Shown: in pieces, positions 5,181-13,253 of the stretch
How the letters are laid out: each line of letters starts with the position of its first letter
How positions within the stretch are numbered: position 1 is the stretch's first letter
Origin: an uncultured Bacteroidales bacterium
GTDB taxonomy: Bacteria; Bacteroidota; Bacteroidia; Bacteroidales; Paludibacteraceae
Direction of reading: 5' to 3'
DNA length: 15,676 bases
Assembly (NCBI GenBank): GCA_903929065.1
Contig: CAIYTJ010000048.1
Coordinates: 1-15,676 of the forward strand
Notes under the pieces: generated by a model
The model's input: only the letters and a program-made list of their open reading frames with translations
What the model was told of the DNA's origin: nothing
The model's database searches: none
Position numbers and translations under genes: made by a program

Positions 5181-7640
5181 ATGAATATCTCGTATAATTG
5201 GCTGAAACAATACATTAATATTGATATTACGCCGGATGCATTGTCAAAAGCGCTCACTTCAATCGGACTTGAAGTGGGTGGTGTGGAAGAAATTCAAACC
5301 GTGAAAGGTGGACTTGAAGGGTTGGTGATTGGTGAAGTATTGACTTGTGTAGATCACGAAAATTCAGATCATTTACACGTTACAACGGTGAATGTAGGTG
5401 GTGAAGAACCGCTTCAAATTGTTTGTGGTGCACCGAATGTAGCTGCCGGACAAAAAGTGGTGGTGGCAACGGTTGGAACGAAACTTTATTCGGGAGAAGA
5501 AAGTTTTACAATCAAACGGTCAAAAATTCGTGGTGTAGAATCGATGGGAATGATTTGCGCGGAAGATGAAATTGGTATTGGAACCAGTCATGCAGGCATT
5601 ATTGTACTGCCTAATGATACAATTGTTGGAACAATGGCCAAAGATTATTACGGAATAAAAGATGATACCTTATTAGAAGTTGATATTACTCCAAACCGCA
5701 TTGATGCTGCTTCACACGTTGGTGTGGCGCGTGATTTGGCGGCTTTTTTTGCATTGAAAGATAAATCGGTAAAATTGCAAAAACCGTCGGTTGATGTTTT
5801 TTCCGTTCAAAATACAAACCTCACAATACCGGTTACGGTTGAAAATCAGGAAGCTTGTCCGCGATATTCAGCAGTTACGATTTCGGGTGTAAAAGTTACC
5901 GAATCACCGGATTGGTTGAAAAATTACCTTCAAATTATTGGTTTGCGGCCGATTAATAATATTGTGGATGTAACCAATTTCGTGTTGCACGAACTGGGAC
6001 AGCCGCTTCACGCTTTTGATGCCGATAAAATCAAAAGTGGCGAAGTGATTGTAAAATGTTTGCCTGAAGGAACGCCTTTCGTGACGCTCGATGGCACTGA
6101 ACGCAAATTGAATGCTGCCGATTTAATGATTTGCAATGCTGAAGCACCTATGTGTATCGGTGGTGTGTTTGGTGGATTGGATTCCGGCGTAACCGAAACA
6201 ACTCAAAATGTATTTTTGGAAAGTGCTTATTTCAATCCGGTTTCCATTCGTAAAACGGCTCGCCGTCACGGCTTAAATACGGATGCTTCTTTCCGTTTTG
6301 AACGTGGTTGCGATCCTACAAATACGATTTACGTGCTGAAACGCTGTGCTTTGCTGATTCAGGAAGTGGCTGGCGGACAGATTTCGAGCGAAATTGTAGA
6401 TGTTTATCCGCAGGAAGTGAAACCGTTTGAAGTTGAAGTTTCGTTGAAAAAAATCCATTCGCTCATTGGCAAAGAAATTTGCAAAGAGGAAATTGAAACG
6501 ATTCTGACAGCACTTGAGATGAAGATTGTGAAACGGGATGAAACCGGTTATATGCTTCATGTTCCGGCTTACAGAGTTGATGTTCAGCGCGATGTGGACG
6601 TGATTGAAGATATTCTTCGCATTTATGGTTATAATAATGTGGAAATTGGAGAAACGCTAAAATCAACCTTGAGTTATAGCTCAAAACCAAATAGTTACAA
6701 ACTTCAAAACCTGATTGCGGAGCAATTGACAGCACAAGGTTTTAATGAAATATTGAATAATTCGCTTACAAAAAGCGCATATTATACTGACCTGACTTCG
6801 TTTCCGGCAGCAAATTCGGTGAAAATTATCAATTCCTTGAGTTCGGATTTGAACGTGATGCGCCAGACATTGCTTTTCGGTGGGTTGGAAAATATCAACC
6901 ACAATGTGAACCGTAAAAATGCTGACTTAAAATTCTACGAATTTGGAAATTGCTATTATTATCATTCTGAAAATAAGAAAGATGGTGAAACGTTGGCAGC
7001 TTATTCCGAAGATTTTCATCTCGGTTTATGGCTTACCGGAAATAAACGTACACAATCCTGGTCGGCTGCCGATGAAAAATCAAGTATCTTCGAATTGAAA
7101 GCATATGTTGAAAATATTTTCCGTCGCCTTGGTCTGAATTTACGCAAAATGGTGATTGGTGAATATGCCGACGATTTGTTGAGTGAAGCCTTAAAAGTTT
7201 ATTCTGCAAACGGCAAACAACTGGCAGTTTATGGAATAATTCATCCAAAAATCCGCAAAACGTTGGATATCGATGCCGAAGTTTATTATGCTGATATTAA
7301 ATGGAATAACGTTATTGCCGAATTGGGAGCTCACCAGGTTCGTTATGCTGAATTACCAAAATTCCCTGAAGTAAAACGTGATTTGGCATTATTGCTTGAT
7401 AAAAATGTAACTTTTGCGGAAATTGAAAAAATTGCTTTTGAAACCGAACGGAAATTGCTGAAGAAAGTCAATTTATTCGATGTTTATGAAGGCAAAAACC
7501 TGGAAGCCGGCAAAAAATCATACGCTGTAAGTTTCTTGTTGCAGGATGAAACCAAAACGTTGACCGACACTCAAATTGACGGAATAATGAAGAAATTGCA
7601 GGGAAATTATGAAACTAAACTGGGAGCAAAGCTGAGATAA
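5181..7640 (+). CDS. pheT: Phenylalanyl-tRNA synthetase beta subunit
   Basis: PheT forms an alpha2-beta2 enzyme with PheS and charges tRNA-Phe. I place the start at the ATG at 5181 (819 aa): the protein then opens MNISYNWLKQYI, the standard PheT N-terminus, whereas the longer frame from TTG 5148 would run through the promoter box. Domains in order are an EMAP-type tRNA-binding domain (about 42-154), the B3/B4 editing region (about 215-390; RPINNIVDVTNFV at 256-268), B5 (about 405-480), the synthetase-like core, and a C-terminal FDX-ACB domain from about residue 725, opening with LPKFPEVKRDLAL. The length is complete and no key block is missing. pheS is not in the window, so the two subunits are encoded apart. 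No terminator follows; a repeat-containing gap leads to the PLP enzyme. Confidence 0.96.
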   Translation: MNISYNWLKQYINIDITPDALSKALTSIGLEVGGVEEIQTVKGGLEGLVIGEVLTCVDHENSDHLHVTTVNVGGEEPLQIVCGAPNVAAGQKVVVATVGTKLYSGEESFTIKRSKIRGVESMGMICAEDEIGIGTSHAGIIVLPNDTIVGTMAKDYYGIKDDTLLEVDITPNRIDAASHVGVARDLAAFFALKDKSVKLQKPSVDVFSVQNTNLTIPVTVENQEACPRYSAVTISGVKVTESPDWLKNYLQIIGLRPINNIVDVTNFVLHELGQPLHAFDADKIKSGEVIVKCLPEGTPFVTLDGTERKLNAADLMICNAEAPMCIGGVFGGLDSGVTETTQNVFLESAYFNPVSIRKTARRHGLNTDASFRFERGCDPTNTIYVLKRCALLIQEVAGGQISSEIVDVYPQEVKPFEVEVSLKKIHSLIGKEICKEEIETILTALEMKIVKRDETGYMLHVPAYRVDVQRDVDVIEDILRIYGYNNVEIGETLKSTLSYSSKPNSYKLQNLIAEQLTAQGFNEILNNSLTKSAYYTDLTSFPAANSVKIINSLSSDLNVMRQTLLFGGLENINHNVNRKNADLKFYEFGNCYYYHSENKKDGETLAAYSEDFHLGLWLTGNKRTQSWSAADEKSSIFELKAYVENIFRRLGLNLRKMVIGEYADDLLSEALKVYSANGKQLAVYGIIHPKIRKTLDIDAEVYYADIKWNNVIAELGAHQVRYAELPKFPEVKRDLALLLDKNVTFAEIEKIAFETERKLLKKVNLFDVYEGKNLEAGKKSYAVSFLLQDETKTLTDTQIDGIMKKLQGNYETKLGAKLR

Positions 7641-7646
7641 TTAATA

Positions 7647-7704
7647 GATATTTGCTCACTTCGTTCGCGATATTTACCTGCGGTGATATTTGCTTCGCGA
7701 TATT
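7647..7704. repeat. Two-copy imperfect repeat between pheT and the PLP enzyme gene
   Basis: Copy 1 (7647-7674) is GATATTTGCT, then CACTTCGT, then TCGCGATATT. Copy 2 (7685-7704) is the same two 10-mers joined without the central 8 bases. A 10-nt spacer separates them. Each copy is partly self-complementary (ATAT...GC/GC...ATAT), so short hairpins are possible. Its GC-rich core contrasts with the AT-rich surroundings, and it looks like a dispersed intergenic element of the REP kind; genome copy number cannot be seen here. Confidence 0.65.
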
Positions 7705-7732
7705 ATTAAAAAAAACATATAGTATATAAAGT

Positions 7733-8962
7733 ATGGACGAAATTTCATTTGATGGGAAAATATTGCACACACCTTTTGCTAAACCCGATGCATACGGTGC
7801 ATTGAGTATGCCGGTTTATCAAAATGCGGCTTACGAATTTGAATCGGCAGAGCAAATGGAGTTGGCATTTACCGGAAAAGTTTCGGATCATACTTATTCG
7901 AGAATTACCAATCCGACTGTTCAAAATTTTGAAGACCGCGTGAAAAACATTACCGGTTCATTCGGCGTAACAGCAATGAATTCAGGAATGGCCGCTATTT
8001 CAAATGCCATTATCACGTTGGCACAAACCGGAAGTAATATAGTCACTTCACGTCATTTATTCGGAAATACATATTCATTTTTTGCTTCAACGCTGGCTGC
8101 TTTTGGCGTGGAAACCCGTTTTTGTGATCTTACAAATTCATACGAAGTAGAATCGCATATTGATGCAAATACCTGCGCTGTTTTTCTGGAAATCATTACC
8201 AATCCGCAAATGGAAGTGGTTGATTTAAAAGTGCTTTCAGAAATTACCAAAAAAAATGGAGTTCCTTTAATTGCCGATACGACCATTGTTCCATTTTGCA
8301 ATTTTAAAGCAAAAAACTGGGGAATAAATATCGAAATTGTGTCGAGTACAAAATATATTTCCGGAGGTGCTACCAGTTTAGGCGGGCTGATAATTGATTA
8401 TGCCAATTTTGACTGGTTATCGTCTCCAAAATTGCACAATTTTGCCAAAGAATTCGGAATGGCAGCTTTTACAACCAAATTGCGTAAAGAAATTCATCGG
8501 AATTTAGGTGCTTATATGTCGCCACAAGTGGCCTATTTGCAATCGCTTGGATTGGAAACATTGTCCATTCGCTACGATCGGGCAACTGATACTTGTAAAA
8601 AATTGGTCGAAAAATTAGAAACACTTTCTGAAATTGAGTCGGTAAATTATACCGGATTGAATTCAAATAAATATTTCCAATTAAGCCTGATTCAATTTGG
8701 CGACCGTCCTGGAGCAATGTTTACGATTAATTTAGCTTCCCGCGAAGCTTGTTTTCGTTTTATGAATAAACTTAAAATTGTAAAACGGGCAACTAATCTG
8801 TTTGACAACAAAACGCTCTCTATACATCCGGCAAGCACCATTTTCGGTACATTTACTCCTGAGGTTCGAAAAGAAATGAATGTTTCTGATAAAACTATCC
8901 GTTTCTCGGTTGGATTGGAAGATGTGAACGATTTATTTAATGATATTAAAAAAGCATTATAA
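7733..8962 (+). CDS. PLP-dependent Cys/Met-metabolism enzyme (O-acetylhomoserine sulfhydrylase-like)
   Basis: The 409-aa protein is a fold-type I transsulfuration enzyme of the Cys/Met_Meta_PP family. Seen in order: YSRITNPT (55-62), which contributes to the phosphate site of the partner subunit; SGMAAI (84-89); the cofactor-pairing aspartate in IADTT (180-184); the Schiff-base lysine K207 in SSTKYISGGATSLGG; and a substrate-carboxylate arginine in IRFSVGLED near 392-400. The GGATSLGG after the lysine and the length resemble O-acetylhomoserine sulfhydrylases (homocysteine synthesis from sulfide), but methionine gamma-lyase and cystathionine synthase or lyase share these motifs. The usual DNT is DTT here. 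No methionine gene lies next to it. It begins 92 nt after pheT and is followed by the cyclophilin gene after 29 nt. Confidence 0.88.
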   Translation: MDEISFDGKILHTPFAKPDAYGALSMPVYQNAAYEFESAEQMELAFTGKVSDHTYSRITNPTVQNFEDRVKNITGSFGVTAMNSGMAAISNAIITLAQTGSNIVTSRHLFGNTYSFFASTLAAFGVETRFCDLTNSYEVESHIDANTCAVFLEIITNPQMEVVDLKVLSEITKKNGVPLIADTTIVPFCNFKAKNWGINIEIVSSTKYISGGATSLGGLIIDYANFDWLSSPKLHNFAKEFGMAAFTTKLRKEIHRNLGAYMSPQVAYLQSLGLETLSIRYDRATDTCKKLVEKLETLSEIESVNYTGLNSNKYFQLSLIQFGDRPGAMFTINLASREACFRFMNKLKIVKRATNLFDNKTLSIHPASTIFGTFTPEVRKEMNVSDKTIRFSVGLEDVNDLFNDIKKAL

Positions 8963-8991
8963 ATAATTGGTATTTAAAATTATAGAGTAAA

Positions 8992-9810
8992 ATGAATAAA
9001 TACATCATTTTAATCCTTTTGGCAATTATGAGTTTGTCGGAATCGTGTGCCAAAAAGAATAATGAGACTTTGGTGCGGTTCAAAACAACGTATGGAGATA
9101 TAACGGTAAAATTATATCCCCAAACAACAAAACATAAGGAGAACTTTTTGAAGCTGGTAAATGCCGGTTTTTATAATGGAGTTTTATTTCACAGGGTAAT
9201 TGCCAATTTTATGATTCAGGGAGGCGATCCAGGTTCCAAAACTGCTGCCCCTGATGCTTTTCTTGGTTCAGGCGATGTGGGATATACCATTTCTGCAGAA
9301 TTTATTTATCCAAAATATTATCATAAACACGGTGCACTAGCTGCAGCACGCGAAGGCGATCAAATTAATCCACAAAAAGCTTCGTCAGGTTGCCAGTTTT
9401 ATATTGTTCAAGGGAAAAAGTTTACTGATGGTCAGCTTGATAGTCTGGAACGTGTAAATGAGAAAAAACTAGAAATCAAATTGTTTCAGGAAATTGTCGA
9501 AAAGAAACAAGATGAAGTAAAAAAGTATAGACTTGAAAAAAGCCAGCCAAAGCTTGATGTTTTACGGGATTCTATTCTGGCTGTTGTTCATTTGGAAATG
9601 AAAAATCATCCAACTTATAAATTCACTCCTCAACAACGAACCGATTACAAAACGATTGGCGGAACACCACATTTGGATGGAAATTATACCGTTTTTGGAG
9701 AAGTTACTGAAGGATTGGATATTGTTGACAGAATTTCTAAAACCAAAACCGGAATGCATGACAGACCGATAGAGGATATAAAAATAATTAAAGCCGAGGT
9801 GCTTAAATGA
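8992..9810 (+). CDS. Cyclophilin-type peptidyl-prolyl isomerase, exported, with insertion
   Basis: The 272-aa cyclophilin should catalyse proline cis-trans isomerisation in the periplasm or at the outer membrane. The signal sequence MNKYIILILLAIMSLSES is followed by C19, a probable lipobox, although E at -2 is unusual. Cyclophilin blocks are present: FHRVIANFMIQGGDP (66-80) with catalytic R68, F73 and Q76, GALAAAR (114-120), SSGCQFYIVQG (131-141), and HLDGNYTVFGEV (227-238) closing the domain. Between the last two lies an 85-residue insert (about 142-226), mostly charged and probably helical, absent from the minimal cyclophilins of about 165 aa. It probably shares a transcript with the PLP enzyme gene 29 nt upstream and ends at a hairpin terminator immediately after the stop. 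Confidence 0.9.
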   Translation: MNKYIILILLAIMSLSESCAKKNNETLVRFKTTYGDITVKLYPQTTKHKENFLKLVNAGFYNGVLFHRVIANFMIQGGDPGSKTAAPDAFLGSGDVGYTISAEFIYPKYYHKHGALAAAREGDQINPQKASSGCQFYIVQGKKFTDGQLDSLERVNEKKLEIKLFQEIVEKKQDEVKKYRLEKSQPKLDVLRDSILAVVHLEMKNHPTYKFTPQQRTDYKTIGGTPHLDGNYTVFGEVTEGLDIVDRISKTKTGMHDRPIEDIKIIKAEVLK

Positions 9811-9847
9811 AAAATGGCCGGAAATTTAATTTGCCGGCCATTTTTTT
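9811..9847 (+). terminator. Rho-independent terminator between convergent genes
   Basis: The 11-bp stem AAAATGGCCGG / CCGGCCATTTT (9811-9821 and 9834-9844) has a 12-nt AT loop and seven T on the plus strand (9841-9847). It begins at the base after the cyclophilin stop codon. The other strand ends in a shorter T-run, so it may also stop transcripts of the minus-strand gene ending at 9854. Confidence 0.9.
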
Positions 9848-9853
9848 CTCTAT

Positions 9854-11374
9854 TTATTGATGTTCAGGTCTTAATAAATCATTTACCGTTTTAACCGGAT
9901 TGAAAGTCTCCATAGGAACTTCCACAAAAACTGTATTCCAATCACTCATGGCACCATTCCAAAGTCCTGGAAGTTCAAGCGCTTTCAGTTCCTTTCCATT
10001 CTTTGATTTGAGTGAAATAAAACCGGTTTTTTTATCTACAAATTTCACCAGATCAAACTTTTCACCTTTGTAATTCTTAATGGCACAAACCAAATCAACC
10101 GGATTAAAATGGGTTGAATTAAGCATTTTTTCTTTATCTGCCGGATTGTTTAAATTTATCTGTGAACTTTCAAGAATTTGAGGTGAAACCGTTCCATCCA
10201 CATTGACCGTCAGAAACGGACCGCCGCCTGGTTCTCCGGCATTTTTTACCATACCGCAAATACGAATCGGACGATTCAATTTTCCAACTAAATAATTTTT
10301 TAAATCAAGGTGAGAAAGTGATTGTAAATCAGGATTATGGTTGTTTAATCTTATTTCGCAAAACTGGGAAATAACCAAAAGTTTGGTAGACGAAATAGAC
10401 TCGTTTTCAAGTTCATGTAAATAAGCAAAACATTGTTTTTGAAGATTTACCAATATTCCTGCAATCAATTTTTTATAAGTCACCGTGCTTTTTTTCAACG
10501 AATCAGGGACAACATTGTCAATGTTTTTGATGAAAACAATATCGCCATTCAGGTCATTCAGGTTTTCAATTAATGCACCGTGTCCACCGGGTCTGAAAAC
10601 AAGTTCACCTTTATCTCTGAAAGGTTGGTTGTTTTCATCAGCAGCAATGGTATCTGTAGATGGTTTTTGTTCAGAAAAACTGACATTGTAATTAACGCCG
10701 AATATTTTCTCGTAATCCAACATCGTTTCCTTCAGATGTTTTTCAAACAAAGCCCGATGTTCAGTTGAAACTGTGAAATGAATGTTCACTTTGCCGGAAG
10801 TACTTGCGGCATAAAGCGCTCCTTCAACCAAATGTTCCTGCGCAGGCGTCCGTTTCTCGGTCGGGTAGTAGGAGTGGAATCGCAATAAACCTTTGGGCAA
10901 CGAACCGTAATTTAATCCTTTTTCTGATAATAAGTTCTCGATAATTGGCTTAAACTGTTTATTGTCAATTAATTCGTCGATTGATTTTCCGGTATTTTTT
11001 ATACAAGCTTCATTCAACTCTTCATAGAAAGCAAATTTTTTAATTTCGTTGAAAAATTTCTTTTCAAAAGAACTTTCCGGAACATCATTTTTACTTTCCA
11101 AAAACTCAAAAAGATCCTTGAACATGCGGCTTGCAGCACCCGATGCCGGAACAAATTTAATAATGGTAGCAGCAGATTGCAAATATTCATCCCAATGTTG
11201 AAGGATTGAAGTAATCTCATCCTTTTTCAATTGTACAATTCCATTTCCGGCTTCTGCTGCACTTCGGATTTCAAGATAAGGAAAACCGGAAATGAATGCT
11301 TGGAGCTGTTCGTCAATTTTTTCAGGAGTAATTCCTTTCTTTTTCAGTAAAATCTCATCTGATGGTAATAACAT
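9854..11374 (-). CDS. DUF4301 family protein, possible nucleotidyltransferase fold
   Basis: I recognise this 506-aa protein as DUF4301, a Bacteroidota family of about this length without an assigned reaction. It has no signal peptide and should be cytoplasmic. Conserved-looking blocks are PASGAASRMFKDL (77-88), FTVSTEHRALF (200-210), SEQKPSTDTIAAD (234-246), RPGGHGALIENL (261-272), FIKNIDNVVPD (281-291), EPGGGPF (381-387), SPQILESSQIN (397-407) and THFNPVDLV (421-429). Their order and form resemble UDP-sugar pyrophosphorylases: a glycine-rich nucleotide loop ending in Lys, the P-G-x-G-G/H-G block, the metal-binding D-N, and a late E-x-S-Q/E-I. This is my inference and could support an uncharacterised sugar-1-phosphate nucleotidyltransferase. 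It is the last gene of a five-gene minus-strand run, 50 nt after the DUF6340-like gene. Confidence 0.85.
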   Translation of the reverse strand: MLLPSDEILLKKKGITPEKIDEQLQAFISGFPYLEIRSAAEAGNGIVQLKKDEITSILQHWDEYLQSAATIIKFVPASGAASRMFKDLFEFLESKNDVPESSFEKKFFNEIKKFAFYEELNEACIKNTGKSIDELIDNKQFKPIIENLLSEKGLNYGSLPKGLLRFHSYYPTEKRTPAQEHLVEGALYAASTSGKVNIHFTVSTEHRALFEKHLKETMLDYEKIFGVNYNVSFSEQKPSTDTIAADENNQPFRDKGELVFRPGGHGALIENLNDLNGDIVFIKNIDNVVPDSLKKSTVTYKKLIAGILVNLQKQCFAYLHELENESISSTKLLVISQFCEIRLNNHNPDLQSLSHLDLKNYLVGKLNRPIRICGMVKNAGEPGGGPFLTVNVDGTVSPQILESSQINLNNPADKEKMLNSTHFNPVDLVCAIKNYKGEKFDLVKFVDKKTGFISLKSKNGKELKALELPGLWNGAMSDWNTVFVEVPMETFNPVKTVNDLLRPEHQ

Positions 11375-11424
11375 TTAGTTTTAATTAATTGGTTTATACT
11401 CAATGATATGATTGTTAGTTGTAG

Positions 11425-12468
11425 TTATTCTCCGAGTTGTTTCTTTAAAATTGAAATTTCTTTCTTTCGTTGTGCCAATTCATTTAAATAATCTGATAAT
11501 CTGAGAAATGAACTATTATAAATTTGAAGCTCTCCAAAAGAATAAAATGATTTTGTAGCATAATCCAGTGCTTTGTCAATATCACCGGTTATCTCGTATG
11601 CAATGGCAATATTATTAGCAGCCTGAGCCTGAATATAAGTGCTTTTGTTTGTTGAATATACTTTTTCCCAAATCTCAATAGCTGATTTCCAGTTTTTTAC
11701 GTACACTGAATCCATGCCTTGTTTCATGAGTTTATTGCTGGAATTAAAAAAATAACGATCTACTTTTTCCCAATAAGGCACAAACCGATTAGCACATTTA
11801 TGACCGGCTTCTAATGCTCCGTCAATTAATGCATCTTGTCTTTTGGGAATGGCTGCCATTGCTTTTTGTCTGCTGTAAGATTCAGATTCCCAATATAATG
11901 TGTCTTTAAAATTTAGTTTTACAGGGTTGAAATCATTCGGATAATAGATATTCCACACAGTTTCATATTTAACTTCCAATGATGCAAGGAAAGTGCCGTT
12001 TTCAGGAATAAAATACTCATTTAAGTCGTCATTTACTTTGATATTTTCAAGCGACAGAATCACATTTGAATGATTTGTTTTGCAAAGTTCATTTATTTTA
12101 TCATTTGTGAGTCCGAAATGATTGAAAAATTCAGCCCGGGAATTTTGAGAATTCGGCGAAAATTGAATTGACGAAAAGAAATCTTTACTATCCAAATCTT
12201 CATTTAAAGCACTCAGACAGAAAATACCTAAACTATCACATGGGATTGACGCCATTTTAGGCTTTTCGTTCAAAAGCTGCGTCAAATGACCATAATTTGA
12301 AGGTTGAATCACAGAATTATTTACAATTAACAGATTGTTTGCGTCAATTGCAAAAGCAACTTTTGCCGGACGTAAAACATCCAGCGAAGTATAAAGTAAT
12401 TTGGTACATGATGAAAATAACACAATTCCAAAAGCCAGAAAAATGAATTTTAGGTTGAATGTTTTCAT
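11425..12468 (-). CDS. DUF6340-like lipoprotein with TPR-like C-terminal region
   Basis: The 347-aa protein carries a type II signal peptide, MKTFNLKFIFLAFGIVLF, with lipobox F-S-S-C21, so it is probably anchored in the envelope. The following CTKLLYTSLDVLRPAKVAF and overall length fit the DUF6340 lipoproteins of Bacteroidota, where the segment DVLRPA is typical. A C-terminal part (about 250-312) has TPR-like helical pairs, with NWKSAIEIWEKVY and a second helix pair NNIAIAYEITGDIDKALDYA. The tail (323-347) is charged and may be coiled. The molecular role is unknown; TPR pairs suggest protein binding. It lies between the metallo-hydrolase gene (35-nt gap) and DUF4301 (50-nt gap), probably in one operon. 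Confidence 0.85.
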   Translation of the reverse strand: MKTFNLKFIFLAFGIVLFSSCTKLLYTSLDVLRPAKVAFAIDANNLLIVNNSVIQPSNYGHLTQLLNEKPKMASIPCDSLGIFCLSALNEDLDSKDFFSSIQFSPNSQNSRAEFFNHFGLTNDKINELCKTNHSNVILSLENIKVNDDLNEYFIPENGTFLASLEVKYETVWNIYYPNDFNPVKLNFKDTLYWESESYSRQKAMAAIPKRQDALIDGALEAGHKCANRFVPYWEKVDRYFFNSSNKLMKQGMDSVYVKNWKSAIEIWEKVYSTNKSTYIQAQAANNIAIAYEITGDIDKALDYATKSFYSFGELQIYNSSFLRLSDYLNELAQRKKEISILKKQLGE

Positions 12469-12503
12469 ATTGAATTATTTCTATATGTCTTTTAAAATAA
12501 GGC

Positions 12504-13250
12504 TTATACGTTTAATTTTAAGCCATCAAATGCCAATTGTATATTTTGTGGTAATTGTGCATTGATTTCCTTATGTAGACCCATATCGTGGCTCATGTGC
12601 GTGAAATAAGTTTTTTTTGCACCAATTTTTTCTGACAATTCCAATGCATCATTCAGTGAAAGATGTGAAATATGTTCAAACGGTCTCAAAGCATTTAATA
12701 CCAGAATGTCCAGGTCCTTTAATTGCTCAATTGCCTTGTTTTCAATTGTTTTTACATCCGTAAAATAAGCAAATCGTCCAATCCGGAAACCCAGAATTGG
12801 TAAATTTGCATGTTTTGCGCGAATAGGCTGAATTTTTAAATTATTTATACTGAATTCTTTTTCCGAAATTTCATGCAAATTAATTTTAGGAACGCCGGGA
12901 TATCTGTTTTCTCCGAAGCAATACGGTAAATTGCGTTGAATGATATTTAATACTTTTTTCTCCGCATAAAGTTGAGCTTCGCCAAGCGGTCTTACATCAT
13001 CCAAACCGCCAACATGATCGTAATGCTCATGAGTTAATAAAATTGCCGATAAATAATCAACGTTATATTCAATAAGTTGTTGTCTCAAATCCGGACCGCA
13101 ATCAATCAATATCCGGTTTCCACCTTCCGAAATTAAAACGGAAGCACGTAGCCGTTTATCTTTTTTATCGGTCGAAGTACAAACCCTGCATTTGCAGCCA
13201 ATTTGTGGTACGCCAGTTGATGTTCCTGTTCCAAGAAAAAGTATTTCCAT
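12504..13250 (-). CDS. PhnP-like MBL-fold metallo-hydrolase
   Basis: The 248-aa protein is a metallo-beta-lactamase-fold hydrolase. It shows FLGTGTSTGVPQIGC at the start, the zinc motif HEHYDH (74-79), H147 in RAKHAN, the metal-bridging D165 in YFTDVK, and H218 in FTHMSHD. C19, C21 and C24 (CKCRVC) match the extra structural zinc site of PhnP, a phosphodiesterase for cyclic phosphoribosyl phosphate. No phn gene is nearby, so a phosphonate role should not be assumed; a general cyclic-phosphodiester or RNA-related phosphodiesterase is equally possible. The gene follows the rRNA methyltransferase by only 3 nt, implying co-transcription and possible translational coupling. Confidence 0.88.
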   Translation of the reverse strand: MEILFLGTGTSTGVPQIGCKCRVCTSTDKKDKRLRASVLISEGGNRILIDCGPDLRQQLIEYNVDYLSAILLTHEHYDHVGGLDDVRPLGEAQLYAEKKVLNIIQRNLPYCFGENRYPGVPKINLHEISEKEFSINNLKIQPIRAKHANLPILGFRIGRFAYFTDVKTIENKAIEQLKDLDILVLNALRPFEHISHLSLNDALELSEKIGAKKTYFTHMSHDMGLHKEINAQLPQNIQLAFDGLKLNV

Positions 13251-13253
13251 AAA

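Noticed and set aside
7641..7732. Terminator after pheT
   Set aside because: The repeats can form only short imperfect hairpins, and the poly-A at 7708-7715 would not give a T-run on the plus strand.
12504..13250. Phosphonate (phn) pathway assignment for the MBL hydrolase
   Set aside because: The zinc motifs match PhnP, but there are no phn genes in the window, so the pathway is not claimed.
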